A DNA stretch of 64,000 nucleotides from Bacillota bacterium. Its GTDB lineage: Bacteria > Bacillota > Desulfitobacteriia > Desulfitobacteriales > JAJXUE01. The notes under the pieces were generated by a model, which worked only from the letters and a program-made list of their open reading frames with translations, was not told the origin of the DNA and did not search any database. Where the stretch lies: NCBI GenBank assembly GCA_021783135.1, contig JAJXUE010000003.1, positions 62,001 to 126,000 of the forward strand, given 5' to 3'. Shown piece by piece: positions 18,706-26,814 of this stretch. Position numbers and translations under genes: made by a program. Every line of letters starts with the position of its first letter. The stretch's first letter is position 1.

Positions 18706-19323
18706 TTAATGAATTCGGCGAAACACGCCAATAACTTTACCTAAAATTGCGACGTCTTTAACTAATATTGGCTCCATAAACTGGTTTTCCGGTTGTAACC
18801 TGAAATGGTCACGTTCCTTGAAAAAACGTTTAACGGTGGCCTCATCTTCAAGCAAAGCAACAACAATTTCACCATTGCGAGCCGTGTTTTGCTGTCTGAC
18901 CAACACGAAATCTTCATCTAAAATACCGGCTTCAACCATACTTTCACCACTAACCCTTAACATGAATACGTCTTCACTGCGGACGAAATCCTTAGGAAGT
19001 GGAAAACTGTCTTCGATATTTTGCACTGCCAAGATAGGCTGCCCAGCAGTGACTCTACCAACGATAGGAACGTCGATCAATTGTTTCCTTGAATTAGAAC
19101 CGTCATTGCCGACTAACACTTCAATTGCACGTGGTTTAGTAGGATCACGCCGAATATAACCCTTCTTTTCCAAAACGTTTAAGTGTCCGTGTACTGTACT
19201 ACTTGAGTTCAGCCCCACGGCTTCGCCAATTTCCCTTACAGCTGGCGGGTAACCCTTCGATTTAATGTTCTTACGGATAAAATCCAAGATTTGCACTTGT
19301 CGCGAATTTAGATCTTCATACAT
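18706..19323 (-). CDS. lexA: LexA repressor
   Basis: A 205-residue SOS repressor. The N-terminal winged helix spans about residues 1-70. The self-cleavage site is Ala93-Gly94 (VTAGQPI), with catalytic Ser128 in SGESM and Lys165 in EATVKRF. RecA-stimulated cleavage releases SOS genes. It is divergent from a YneA-like gene, as in Bacillus. The promoter region holds a perfect LexA box and an inverted repeat, so it is very probably autoregulated. Confidence 0.97.
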   Translation of the reverse strand: MYEDLNSRQVQILDFIRKNIKSKGYPPAVREIGEAVGLNSSSTVHGHLNVLEKKGYIRRDPTKPRAIEVLVGNDGSNSRKQLIDVPIVGRVTAGQPILAVQNIEDSFPLPKDFVRSEDVFMLRVSGESMVEAGILDEDFVLVRQQNTARNGEIVVALLEDEATVKRFFKERDHFRLQPENQFMEPILVKDVAILGKVIGVFRRIH

Positions 19324-19341
19324 AGGATAACCTCCCCACCC

Positions 19342-19374
19342 TTATATCCATGGATAATTATACCATGGATATAA
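19342..19374. promoter_or_regulatory. 33-bp palindrome flanking the lexA -10 box
   Basis: TTATATCCATGG and CCATGGATATAA are perfect 12-bp arms around the 9-base centre ATAATTATA. The minus-strand TATAAT (19357-19362) lies inside the centre, and TTGAAA (19379-19384) 16 bases away is a fair -35. The arms do not match the LexA consensus. This could be an operator for another regulator or form a hairpin at the mRNA start. Confidence 0.6.
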
Positions 19375-19381
19375 CAATTTT

Positions 19382-19395
19382 CAAACATCTGTTCG
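19382..19395 (-). promoter_or_regulatory. LexA box at the lexA promoter
   Basis: Read on the minus strand, CGAACAGATGTTTG matches the Gram-positive SOS box CGAACRNRYGTTYG at every position. It overlaps the predicted lexA -35, which supports autorepression. Confidence 0.88.
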
Positions 19396-19413
19396 AATTT
19401 ATTTTTAATTTTG

Positions 19414-19442
19414 TTGACAACAAACAAGTGTTCCATTACAAT
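19414..19442 (+). promoter_or_regulatory. Sigma-A promoter of the yneA-like gene
   Basis: TTGACA (19414-19419) and TACAAT (19437-19442) are separated by exactly 17 bases. A LexA-box-like sequence fills the spacer and another lies just past the expected start point. Confidence 0.85.
19421..19434 (+). promoter_or_regulatory. LexA box in the yneA-like promoter spacer
   Basis: CAAACAAGTGTTCC matches CRAACRNRYGTTCG at 13 of 14 positions. It sits between the -35 and -10 hexamers, where bound LexA would block RNA polymerase. Confidence 0.75.
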
Positions 19443-19450
19443 AAAAATAT

Positions 19451-19464
19451 AGAACGTACGTTTA
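19451..19464 (+). promoter_or_regulatory. LexA box near the yneA-like transcription start
   Basis: AGAACGTACGTTTA matches the core GAAC-N4-GTT of the SOS box, with the outermost positions off consensus. It begins about 9 bases after the -10. Confidence 0.65.
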
Positions 19465-19477
19465 GGAGGGTGCTGTG

Positions 19478-19768
19478 ATGAAACACTATAAGCGATGGAA
19501 TCCTAGGAACTTGCTTGTTTTGTTGTCGGTGCTGATGCTTACGGCAGTTGTCATTAATATTTTTAGTGTAGTAACACCGACTGAGGCTGCAGGGAATAAA
19601 GTGTGCAGGAGTATAATTGTGCAAAATGGAGATAATTTATGGCGCCTCGCCCAAAAATATAAACCGGACCAAGACCCTAGACTGGTCATAGCCAGCATTG
19701 AAAAAATCAATCGCCTTTCGGACGAGACGATTCTGCCAGGCGAGGTACTGCAAATTCCGCTGAATTAA
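19478..19768 (+). CDS. YneA-like SOS cell-division inhibitor (LysM)
   Basis: A 96-residue membrane-anchored protein: one N-terminal membrane segment (about residues 12-33) followed by a LysM domain (about 43-95; IIVQNGDNLWRLAQKY, LPGEVLQIP). Size, layout, divergence from lexA and LexA boxes all match YneA of Bacillus, which delays septation during DNA damage. The ATG at 19478 follows TAGGAGGG; the GTG one codon earlier is less well spaced. Sequence similarity to YneA cannot be measured here, so the name rests on architecture, position and regulation. Confidence 0.82.
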   Translation: MKHYKRWNPRNLLVLLSVLMLTAVVINIFSVVTPTEAAGNKVCRSIIVQNGDNLWRLAQKYKPDQDPRLVIASIEKINRLSDETILPGEVLQIPLN

Positions 19769-19848
19769 TTATGTGAGTAATTTATGGACTAATTTATTGT
19801 ACTAATAAAATCAATTAACTTCGCGTGATCTTTGAATCGCTTGCGGTT

Positions 19849-19888
19849 AGGGGCCAATTCTTTTTTTGAGGATTGGCTCTATTTTTAT
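19849..19888 (+). terminator. Terminator-like hairpin after the yneA-like gene
   Basis: GGGGCCAATTC and GAGGATTGGCTCT form an imperfect stem (core GCCAAT/ATTGGC) with a T-rich loop and a TATTTTTATA tail. It lies 80 bases past the stop. Confidence 0.5.
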
Positions 19889-19993
19889 ATTTAAGCATAG
19901 CTTATAGCTCAAATAATAAGCTCTAGCCAATTGTGAGTTTGCATTAACCCTTGTATTGAGGAATAAGGTAAACACAGGGGTGAAGTACAATAG

Positions 19994-20857
19994 ATGGCTG
20001 TTATCATCCGAAAACCAATCAAGAAGTATATAGCCTTTTTTTTGCTTGCATTGATGGGTGGATCAGTTTTAGCGGGGCTTTGGCTTGTAAAACAACGCAA
20101 TTTAAAACAGAGCCAAAGCTACGAACTTCTTGCCGCAATGCCAAGTTCCTTCGTGAATTCCTGTCAAAAAGCATCTTTGCAATACAATGTCCCTTGGGAG
20201 TTGTTGGCTTCTGTATATCAAGTAAGTGCGGAACATGGTTTAGGTAAACAACTTAATGAAGATGAAGATATTGAAAATATAGCAAAGGCCATATCGCAAA
20301 GCAAAGCTAGAAATTCTCTCAACCTTGACACAACTATCATCATGCATAGCATGAACGTGCCCTTCAGTATTGCCCTGGAAATCAGGGCACGTGGCCGTTT
20401 AATAGCTAACAAGTCGTACCTGTATTCCGGCGCATACAGCTTCCCGTATGCAGTGGCACCTTACTATACAGATACCTGGGGAGCTGATAGGGCAGGGGGC
20501 CGCAAACACGAAGGTACAGATTTGTTCCTGCCAGAAGGAACCCCGATATATTCAGTTTGTAGTGGCAAAGTGGAAAAACTGGGATGGAACAAGTTGGGTG
20601 GGGAAAGGGTAGGCATAAGGGGGAATGATCAAATTTACTATTACTACGCACATCTCGCCGAAATCAATCCTGACTTATATACCGGGATGAAAGTAAACCG
20701 GGGAGCCTTACTGGGGTATACTGGTCACACCGGCGATGCGATAGCTACTCCCGACCATTTGCACTTTGGTATGGAGCTTCCAGGCGGAAAGTGGATAAAT
20801 CCATACAACTTCTTGCGTTATTGGCAGGTGGCGAACGTACTGCCTATATCAAAGTAA
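19994..20857 (+). CDS. M23 family peptidoglycan endopeptidase
   Basis: A 287-residue membrane-anchored protein with an N-terminal membrane segment (about residues 12-32), a helical middle domain and a C-terminal LytM/M23 zinc peptidase domain. Zinc ligands are His172 and Asp176 in HEGTDLFLP and His257 in DHLHFGM; His255 is the probable catalytic residue. It should cut peptidoglycan cross-bridges outside the membrane. All catalytic residues are present, unlike degenerate SpoIIQ types. The ATG follows AGGGGTGAAG at slightly long spacing. It may be transcribed separately from the yneA-like gene because of the hairpin between them. Confidence 0.88.
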   Translation: MAVIIRKPIKKYIAFFLLALMGGSVLAGLWLVKQRNLKQSQSYELLAAMPSSFVNSCQKASLQYNVPWELLASVYQVSAEHGLGKQLNEDEDIENIAKAISQSKARNSLNLDTTIIMHSMNVPFSIALEIRARGRLIANKSYLYSGAYSFPYAVAPYYTDTWGADRAGGRKHEGTDLFLPEGTPIYSVCSGKVEKLGWNKLGGERVGIRGNDQIYYYYAHLAEINPDLYTGMKVNRGALLGYTGHTGDAIATPDHLHFGMELPGGKWINPYNFLRYWQVANVLPISK

Positions 20858-20942
20858 ACTTACCCATAAGACCCAGTCCTAGGACTAGACCCAATCCTAA
20901 CGCAATCCCAAATACACAGCAAATAAAGTAAAATTATTCCAC

Positions 20943-20998
20943 AAAACACTTGTTCATACACCGGGTTATATGGTATATTTAGTGCAAACAAATGTTCT
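20943..20998 (+). promoter_or_regulatory. Promoter with LexA boxes upstream of a small ORF
   Basis: CAAACAAATGTTCT (20985-20998) matches the SOS consensus CRAACRNRYGTTCG at 13 of 14 positions. A weaker copy AAAACACTTGTTCA (20943-20956) begins 42 bases upstream. An extended -10 TGGTATATT (20971-20979) pairs with a weak -35 TTGTTC (20950-20955) at 18 bases. The strong box sits at the expected start point and the weak one on the -35. Confidence 0.65.
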
Positions 20999-21016
20999 AT
21001 ATAGGAGGGGATGCAC

Positions 21017-21217
21017 ATGACTCTCAGTTTAGAGCAGCAGGATAAATTACGCCAGGTAATCAAAAAGAAGGAAATTCAACTTAACAAAAAGAATATCCGG
21101 GTGAAGAGCGGAGAGCTATGGTATAGGGCAATACTAATTATGTTAAGTGGTGGAACTTTTCAGGCGATACTACAAAGCCTCGAATCTTATCCACAAGAAA
21201 GAATATTTGTTGCATGA
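21017..21217 (+). CDS. Small protein, probably SOS-regulated, unknown
   Basis: A 66-residue protein. A charged, Gln- and Lys-rich helix (LEQQDKLRQVIKKKEIQLNK) precedes a mixed region with a short hydrophobic stretch (YRAILIMLSGGTFQAILQSL) and the end YPQERIFVA. No family is recognised. The ATG at 21017 is eight bases after ATAGGAGG; the ATG two codons earlier is too close to it. A LexA box with 13 of 14 matches lies at the promoter. A role in DNA damage, division delay or toxicity is possible but not shown. Confidence 0.65.
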   Translation: MTLSLEQQDKLRQVIKKKEIQLNKKNIRVKSGELWYRAILIMLSGGTFQAILQSLESYPQERIFVA

Positions 21218-21283
21218 GCACACTGTGCCACTATACACATCTTACGCATACTCATAAGATTGCCGTACGGGGGAGATACGAGC

Positions 21284-22162
21284 TTGTTAAAGTCTTTTGT
21301 GGCCATAATCATTTTATCGTTATTTATGATACTTAGTTTAAGTGTTAAGTTGAACGCGGCTCAATCAATTAGCGGTTGGCAGTCGGATGGAGAAGGAGTT
21401 ATAATTATTAATGGCATCAGTACCGCTATAATATATGCGCATAATGCTGAGGTCAAAATGGCTCCAGCCAGCCTCACCAAGTTAATGACTGCATTGTTAG
21501 TTGTCAACAAAGATAAGCTTACCGATATAGTGACGCTCGGGACGGAAGTTCAAGGAGTAGAAGGTTCTGTAATTGGCTTAAAGCCAGGGGATAGGATTAC
21601 GGTAGAGAACCTATTGTATGCTTTATTAGTGCATTCAGGTAACGACACAGCAAATGCACTTGCTGTGCATACAGACGGAAGCTTGCCAAAATTTGTTGCA
21701 GAAATGAACAATAAGTGCAAGCAAATGGGCCTTGCATCAACAAATTTCGTTAATCCGCACGGACTGCCGGCACCAAATCACTATTCAACAGCACACGACA
21801 TAAGTCAGATAGCACAAATCGCTATGTCAAACCCGATCATTCGTAAAATAGTCGCTACCAGGGAGCACACGATTACTTGGCAGAAGGCAAATGGAAAAAC
21901 ATATAGTATGTTATTGCGTAATACGAATTCCTTTTTAGGTGTTTATCCCGGCGTGATTGGTGTAAAAACTGGTACGACTACCGAAGCCGGGCAATGTTTG
22001 GTTACAGACGCTCAGTGGGGAAGTGCCAATGTCATTATAGTCGTACTGAAAAGTCAAAACAGATTTAAAGATACCCTACATTATCTTGATTTAACGTATG
22101 AAGACCTGGTGTTGAAAGAAGCTCAGTTTAACATACTAAGACAACGAGGTCTTAACAATTAG
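21284..22162 (+). CDS. D-alanyl-D-alanine carboxypeptidase (S11 family)
   Basis: A 292-residue low-molecular-weight penicillin-binding protein that removes the terminal D-Ala of peptidoglycan stem peptides. It has a signal sequence, SxxK in ASLTKLM (Ser63, Lys66), SGN in VHSGNDTAN and KTG in GVKTGTT. It is shorter than DacA and lacks a clear C-terminal amphipathic anchor; the end (VLKEAQFNILRQRG) may still be a weak one. The TTG at 21284 follows GGGGGAGA; the earlier TTG at 21260 has no site. It resembles DacF/DacB-type sporulation carboxypeptidases in size. Confidence 0.9.
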   Translation: MLKSFVAIIILSLFMILSLSVKLNAAQSISGWQSDGEGVIIINGISTAIIYAHNAEVKMAPASLTKLMTALLVVNKDKLTDIVTLGTEVQGVEGSVIGLKPGDRITVENLLYALLVHSGNDTANALAVHTDGSLPKFVAEMNNKCKQMGLASTNFVNPHGLPAPNHYSTAHDISQIAQIAMSNPIIRKIVATREHTITWQKANGKTYSMLLRNTNSFLGVYPGVIGVKTGTTTEAGQCLVTDAQWGSANVIIVVLKSQNRFKDTLHYLDLTYEDLVLKEAQFNILRQRGLNN

Positions 22163-22213
22163 GTTTAATTATTAAAGGAAAATTCAGCTTGTTGTAACAA
22201 CGGGAGGGTTAAC

Positions 22214-22381
22214 TTGGTTAAGATGTGTGTTTTGGAAAATAAGGTTTGCATCGACTGCGGACAATGTAACTATTGTGATCTCGACGCGAACAAGATCTGT
22301 GACAATTGCTGTAAATGTATGGGTGATGCGGAATACCGCGCCTTAGAAATTGACGCCATTTTACTCGATGTGGATAAATAG
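22214..22381 (+). CDS. Cys-rich mini-protein, probable metal or Fe-S binder
   Basis: A 55-residue protein with nine cysteines: the order is CVLENKVCIDCGQCNYC, then CDNCCKC. The first group resembles a ferredoxin cluster motif and the second a zinc-knuckle or cluster motif, and the tail is acidic (YRALEIDAILLDVDK). The TTG start follows CGGGAGGG at seven bases. Similar mini-proteins occur in many anaerobic Bacillota, as far as I recall, without assigned function. It follows the carboxypeptidase by 51 bases and may share its transcript. Confidence 0.75.
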   Translation: MVKMCVLENKVCIDCGQCNYCDLDANKICDNCCKCMGDAEYRALEIDAILLDVDK

Positions 22382-22942
22382 GGAGATTTGATTAATTTCA
22401 CTATTTGCTTGCGTGATTGTCCGAAGGCTATTAGACCTAAACTGCCAGACAGGAATGATAACGATAAATATATTATGTAACCTAAAGCCTAAGGCTATTG
22501 TGTGGCTGATCAATAATGACCAGTGTCAATATTTTTAAATGCTTAAAATTAATTCTTAGCTCAAGCTACACATAGCACATGCATAACCATATATTTAAAA
22601 AATAAGGGATAATCAAACAAAGTTGTTTGCAGTCAACAAACGACTTTGTTTGATTATCCTTAAGTATTTTAGGCACATTAATTTATGCGTACGATAACCA
22701 GATTGATTTAGGCATAAACAGGCATAAACAGACTTGAACTGATTTGCTTAAATTAGCGCAGCCGAGAATCAGGGTCATATGATAATTCACAGCAAGTAAC
22801 TTTGGTTATAAGTGAATTGATCTAGGCACTGGCTTAATCAATAACGTCCCATAATAAGTATTATGTAAACTAGAATAAAAATTAGGTTGTATTGAGCGGT
22901 CTGTCTTCTACTAGCGGGTTTTTGTCATCGGAGCGTTATGCT
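22382..22942. other. Long gene-free stretch with a large hairpin
   Basis: The 561 bases between the Cys-rich gene and the convergent DUF1385 gene are AT-rich. The clearest structure is the long hairpin at 22603-22662. The sequence AGGCATAAAC occurs twice in tandem near 22709-22728. A 30-codon frame right after the Cys-rich gene has no usable ribosome site. Nothing else is recognised. Confidence 0.5.
22603..22662. repeat. Long inverted repeat / hairpin
   Basis: GGATAATCAAACAAAGT pairs with ACTTTGTTTGATTATCC, with a further inner pairing of GTTTG and CAAAC around the loop. The stem is about 22-25 bp and is followed by TTAAGTATTTT. It may be a strong terminator for the convergent genes or a remnant of a small non-autonomous element. 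Confidence 0.7.
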
Positions 22943-23677
22943 TTAGCCCAGTCTTTCAACTGTCAACAGCGCAGCAATGGCAACTTCAATTTGTTTATCA
23001 CTTGGTTCTTTGGTGACAATATATTTCTGAATCAAGCCCCCTGCTTTATAAAATGGTACGGTCCACTGCTTAAACTTTTTCAGCTTGAACAATTCATACC
23101 CAATACCGAGACCCAAGAAGAATTGGAGTAATGCTGAATCAGGAATTTGTGCTAACAAAAACATTACTGGCCATACAAACATCAACATGTTAGTTCCGCA
23201 ATTATCGCACACACGACTATATTTTCGGACGTTCTCTATACTTAGAATTTGACCATCTTTGTAGGCATTGAAAGTTTTATGTTCTGCGCCATGATACCGC
23301 CACACGTCACTTAAGCCAAAGTAACCAGCTACTATTGCAAGAACTAACAGAAAATAGGCAACAGTATTCGTCCAGTATGGGATGGGTACAGCAGGAACTT
23401 GGGTCATCGTTTCGTTGGGTATGAAAGCTAATGTAACACTGCCGAGCAAACTGATAAGCAGCAAAATTACCATTAGTTTAAGGTTCATTTGAAACAGAAT
23501 AGTAGCTCCGCGTAAAACAGGTATTCTCCTGATTACATTAAAGACTCGCCTATAGGGTACTGTTGTTTTTTTTATAGTAATCGTATCTGTTGCTTTATCT
23601 CTGGTAGCTTTTGCTATATGCGAAGCTGATATGAATTTAACCCCGTTGGGAAAGGCCTGACCGCCCAATACCTGCAT
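22943..23677 (-). CDS. DUF1385 (YqhQ-like) membrane protein
   Basis: A 244-residue membrane protein of the DUF1385/YqhQ family. The hallmark WRYHGAEHKTFNAYKDG is present, along with VRKYSRVCDNCGTN and about four hydrophobic segments; the N-terminal GGQAFPNGVKF segment is also family-typical. It is shorter than the usual 290-320 residues. The His/Glu/Cys residues suggest a metal site, but the biochemical role is unknown. The ATG at 23677 follows AGGAGAAGA; a TTG two codons earlier is less likely. Confidence 0.88.
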   Translation of the reverse strand: MQVLGGQAFPNGVKFISASHIAKATRDKATDTITIKKTTVPYRRVFNVIRRIPVLRGATILFQMNLKLMVILLLISLLGSVTLAFIPNETMTQVPAVPIPYWTNTVAYFLLVLAIVAGYFGLSDVWRYHGAEHKTFNAYKDGQILSIENVRKYSRVCDNCGTNMLMFVWPVMFLLAQIPDSALLQFFLGLGIGYELFKLKKFKQWTVPFYKAGGLIQKYIVTKEPSDKQIEVAIAALLTVERLG

Positions 23678-23683
23678 TTTCAA

Positions 23684-24007
23684 TCTTCTCCTGTCTCTTT
23701 CACTGCATCAAATACATATATATGCCGCAACGAGTGCCCCTCTTGACGTTAGTTGAAACAATGATAATAAAAACATACTGAACTTCATGTGGTTAATGAT
23801 AACATAGCTCCTAATTTACGCAATACCGCAATAGTAAAATCCACCTACCAATAATGGTGAGTGGATTACAATGCCTGTTTGATTGAACTTAAGCAGAGTA
23901 TAGCAACAATATATAGCCATATTTTACCTGCTGAAATATGGCAAGTTTAAGCTCAACCCTCACATATCCTATCCTAAAGATATGTGATTTAGAGGAGGTA
24001 TCTTTGC
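23684..24007 (+). other. Leader region of the GH18 gene with three hairpins
   Basis: This 324-base gap between divergent genes holds three separate hairpins. They are AATCCAC...GTGGATT with inner ACC/GGT (23838-23867), a perfect GCCATATTT/AAATATGGC (23916-23942) and a perfect CACATATC/GATATGTG (23961-23986), the last ending just before the ribosome site. No known riboswitch was recognised. Confidence 0.5.
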
Positions 24008-24985
24008 TTGGCTATTGTGAATTGGAGAGCAAACGTCAAAAATCTGGTAGTCAAACCGTACTGGGTACTCGGCTACACAACCCAAGACTTTCCTGGAGAC
24101 AACAGTTCCTTAAATACTATCCAGCAACACGGTTCTCTTATTGACGCATATGCCGATTTCGCCTACCGTATATTTCCTAACGCAACATTTACGGGACAAA
24201 TTAATACACAAATCTTACAAGAGGCTACATATCTAAATATTGCCCCACTCATTCTCTTTCATAATTTTTACGCTTCGAGATTCGATCCCCACCCTTTAAT
24301 TGTCATGTTATCTTCACCATTTCTGCAGCAATTGTGTATTAATAATATATTAAAAGTCTTACCAGCTAATGCGGCAGGCATATATCTAGATTTTGAAGCG
24401 ATACCTGCCCACTTGAGTATTCCTTATATTAACTTTCTTGAGTCCCTAAGTGTCAGACTACATGCCGAAGGCCTTTTACTAGCTATAGCTGTGCCTGCCA
24501 AGATTGATCATTGGCAGGGTCCAGGCTATGATTTTCAAAGGATCGGTAATTTATGTGATTCAGTCACCGTCATGACCTATGATGAACATTTTGCGGGCGG
24601 ACCGCCTGGACCCATAGCTAGTATACCTTGGATGACTCAATGCTTGAATTACGCAACAAGATTGATTCCCAGAGAAAAGATTCTAATCGGAATCCCTGTC
24701 TATGGGTACGACTGGTCATACGGGCAAGCGAAAATGATTCCTATGAAAGAAATCTCTGCACTAGTTGCAAAAACCAAGGCCAATGTCCTTTGGTCTGACT
24801 CTGCAGCCGAACCTTATTTTTTCTACTGGCAGCAAGGGGTAAAGCACACCGTTTGGTTCGAAAACGATACATCCATAAAAATACGTTTAGGTCTTGTGAA
24901 AAAATATAATGTTAGGGGAATCGCTATCTGGAGATTGGGTTATGAATCAAAAGGTTTCTGGCAAAGCGTTGGTGCCGAATTATAG
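24008..24985 (+). CDS. GH18 glycoside hydrolase, spore-cortex type
   Basis: A 325-residue GH18 TIM-barrel enzyme like the catalytic part of YaaH/SleL spore N-acetylglucosaminidases. The active-site strand reads GIYLDFEAIP, with Glu as the acid/base, and later barrel motifs are VTVMTYDEHF and ILIGIPVYGYDW. No LysM domain and no signal peptide are present, unlike most YaaH proteins, so it may be delivered to the coat or cortex by other means. The TTG at 24008 is nine bases after AGAGGAGG. It has a long leader with three hairpins. Confidence 0.85.
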   Translation: MAIVNWRANVKNLVVKPYWVLGYTTQDFPGDNSSLNTIQQHGSLIDAYADFAYRIFPNATFTGQINTQILQEATYLNIAPLILFHNFYASRFDPHPLIVMLSSPFLQQLCINNILKVLPANAAGIYLDFEAIPAHLSIPYINFLESLSVRLHAEGLLLAIAVPAKIDHWQGPGYDFQRIGNLCDSVTVMTYDEHFAGGPPGPIASIPWMTQCLNYATRLIPREKILIGIPVYGYDWSYGQAKMIPMKEISALVAKTKANVLWSDSAAEPYFFYWQQGVKHTVWFENDTSIKIRLGLVKKYNVRGIAIWRLGYESKGFWQSVGAEL

Positions 24986-25131
24986 AACTAGTTTTCCAAC
25001 TCATACATAGCGAGGCTTGCTACTGTATCCCCCTTGGTTAGGCCCCTAGCTGATAGATGCATAGCCAGACTTAAAGATTGGGAACATAGCGTTTCCATAA
25101 GCTTCACCCCCCCATATTTACTGAAATAGAA

Positions 25132-25806
25132 CTACTCATAGATCTTTTCGTCTGTCAAATGAGCATTAACCGCATCTGCTGCGTAATCCCTTTTGTTGCC
25201 GACTTGGCCAGCCAACTCCTTATAATACTCATGTTGAATAATTATGTCCATCACTTCGTTGGTCCCTGTCCAAATCATTATCAGGCGAGTATCTCTAAGC
25301 AAACGTTCTATAAGATAAACGTAGGTGTAGCCAATACCTCCCATGATTTGCATCGCCGCATTGACTACGGACCAGCAGGTTTCCGTGGCAAATTTCTTAG
25401 CTTCAGAGACCAGTCTCCTTGCTCTAGGTCCTTCTATTCCGGCATCAATGGCCCTTGCGGTGGATTTTAAAAAATGTGCTTTTAGTTCAGGACTGCCAAA
25501 TTTATTAATTGCTTCACCTACAATTGCAGGCAAGGAGTAAAGGCACGCCAAACTGGTACCTAGGGTGCCAATCTCCTCCAAAGCCACAACCTCATCCGAC
25601 CAGGCCAGACCTCTACCGTTTAACTCTGGAGGAAAACGCAAGCCTAATAAATTAGCATCGCCAAGTTATTTCATGTATTCCTTGGGGTAAGTAATTTTTT
25701 CCGCATCCATATCGAGAATTAACTCTTTGGAGACTTTGTGTTTGACAAAATCGGTTACCTCTTGCGCTAACTTAAGTTGACCGGCGTTAAGCATAAAATC
25801 AAACAT
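25132..25806 (-). pseudogene. Broken acyl-CoA dehydrogenase
   Basis: The remains of an acyl-CoA dehydrogenase read in one frame from the ATG at 25806. An N-terminal piece (MFDFMLNAGQLKLAQEV...) meets an in-frame TAA about 48 codons in. The frame then continues (LRFPPELNGRGLAWSD...) to AHFLKSTA and jumps to RAIDAGIEGPRAR, so the central beta-sheet domain of about 150 residues is missing. The C-terminal helical domain with MQIMGGIGYT and IWTGTNEVM is intact. With a nonsense codon and an internal deletion it cannot make a normal enzyme (about 225 codons against about 380). Confidence 0.88.
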
Positions 25807-25886
25807 AACACAATCCGGATTATCGGATTTTTCACCTCCCCGTTGTATTCAAATACTAATTAAGAATACCTGTTATCATTGTGACC

Positions 25887-26399
25887 TTACAGTTCCCTCT
25901 TCGAACGCCTTTTTATAGGAAAGCTTTTATCCAAAAGCGTAGCAAAGTCTTCCTCCTTAGGTGCCTTTTCCTTTGACACCGGCTGCTGAGTTTCGGGAGG
26001 CTTCGTATCAAAGCCAGTACTATTGACCCAGCGGTCAAGATGATTCTGCAGTCCATTAAATATTTCTGCATCCTTATCCTTCTTAGTTTTGCTGGGGGCA
26101 TTGTTTTCGCGCAGTACGCGGTTAACTAAATTTCGCACCTCATCTGCCGTATTTGCTTGTTGGGCCGTAATGATATAAACCGTAATCCCCTCAGCTTCGA
26201 TGTATTCCTGCCGCGCTTTATCAATAAGCTGCCTCTTTGTCTCAATATGGTGCGGTCCATAAACTTCGATACAAACTTTCAATTTAGGCAAGAAAATATC
26301 TAATGTATAGGGACCAACAGAATACTGGTAATATACGGATAAGCCCGATTTCTTAAATGCCTTGCCAACCTTTTCTTCACTTTTGTTCGGACTACCCAT
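25887..26399 (-). CDS. DUF559/Vsr-like PD-(D/E)XK nuclease domain protein
   Basis: A 170-residue protein. Residues 1-95 resemble the DUF559/very-short-patch-repair fold: SEEKVGKAFKKSG, YTLDIFLPKLKVCIEVYGPHH with the Asp and Glu of a nuclease site, and DKARQEYIEAEGITVYII. The C-terminal 75 residues are charged and probably disordered (SKTKKDKDAE, PVSKEKAPKEED, KRRSKREL). The ATG follows AGGAGTGATAGG. It lies in a region with gene remnants and may itself be a mobile-element passenger. The substrate is unknown. Confidence 0.65.
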   Translation of the reverse strand: MGSPNKSEEKVGKAFKKSGLSVYYQYSVGPYTLDIFLPKLKVCIEVYGPHHIETKRQLIDKARQEYIEAEGITVYIITAQQANTADEVRNLVNRVLRENNAPSKTKKDKDAEIFNGLQNHLDRWVNSTGFDTKPPETQQPVSKEKAPKEEDFATLLDKSFPIKRRSKREL

Positions 26400-26475
26400 C
26401 CTATCACTCCTTAACTTAAACTATTTTAAGTCATTATACCGTCACCCTGGAATCGAGAAATCATAAATTTCCAAC

Positions 26476-26814
26476 CTAATCCCCAAGCAACATAGTTCTG
26501 TCATATATTGCACGCTTCGCTAAATCTTCCGGTAAGTTAGTCAAATTTTCGGGCTGGTCGGTTGCACTATTTTTGCCCATTTTCGGTATCTCTTTATTTC
26601 GTATTTGTTTCGTTTTTATTTGGTTCCTAGTTTTGGCGTTTTCTGCTTTAAAATACCGTTTAAGTTGATACATCAGTTCGCGACGTCCCCGTTTGGGCCT
26701 GGCAAGGGCTAGCTTGCGCACAGGGCAAATTGGAGCAATTGGTTTAATTTTTCCTACGTGTTCATCCACACTTTCTACCTCATTGACCGTAGTGACCAAA
26801 TTCGGTCTGCACAA
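26476..26814 (-). CDS. Hypothetical basic protein, doubtful
   Basis: A 112-codon frame with a TTG start and only a weak ribosome-like AGGGA. The product is very basic (LARPKRGRRELMYQLKRYFK) with a polar tail. I do not recognise it. It lies 76 bases upstream of the DUF559-like gene in the same direction. It may be a real small gene of that unit or a decayed fragment. Confidence 0.35.
   Translation of the reverse strand: MCRPNLVTTVNEVESVDEHVGKIKPIAPICPVRKLALARPKRGRRELMYQLKRYFKAENAKTRNQIKTKQIRNKEIPKMGKNSATDQPENLTNLPEDLAKRAIYDRTMLLGD

Noticed and set aside
22388-22480. 30-codon frame right after the Cys-rich gene
   Set aside because: The only GGGAGA is one base from its TTG, which is too close, and no family pattern is visible.
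22709-22730. Tandem AGGCATAAAC repeat
   Set aside because: Only two copies of 10 bases in AT-rich DNA; it could be chance.
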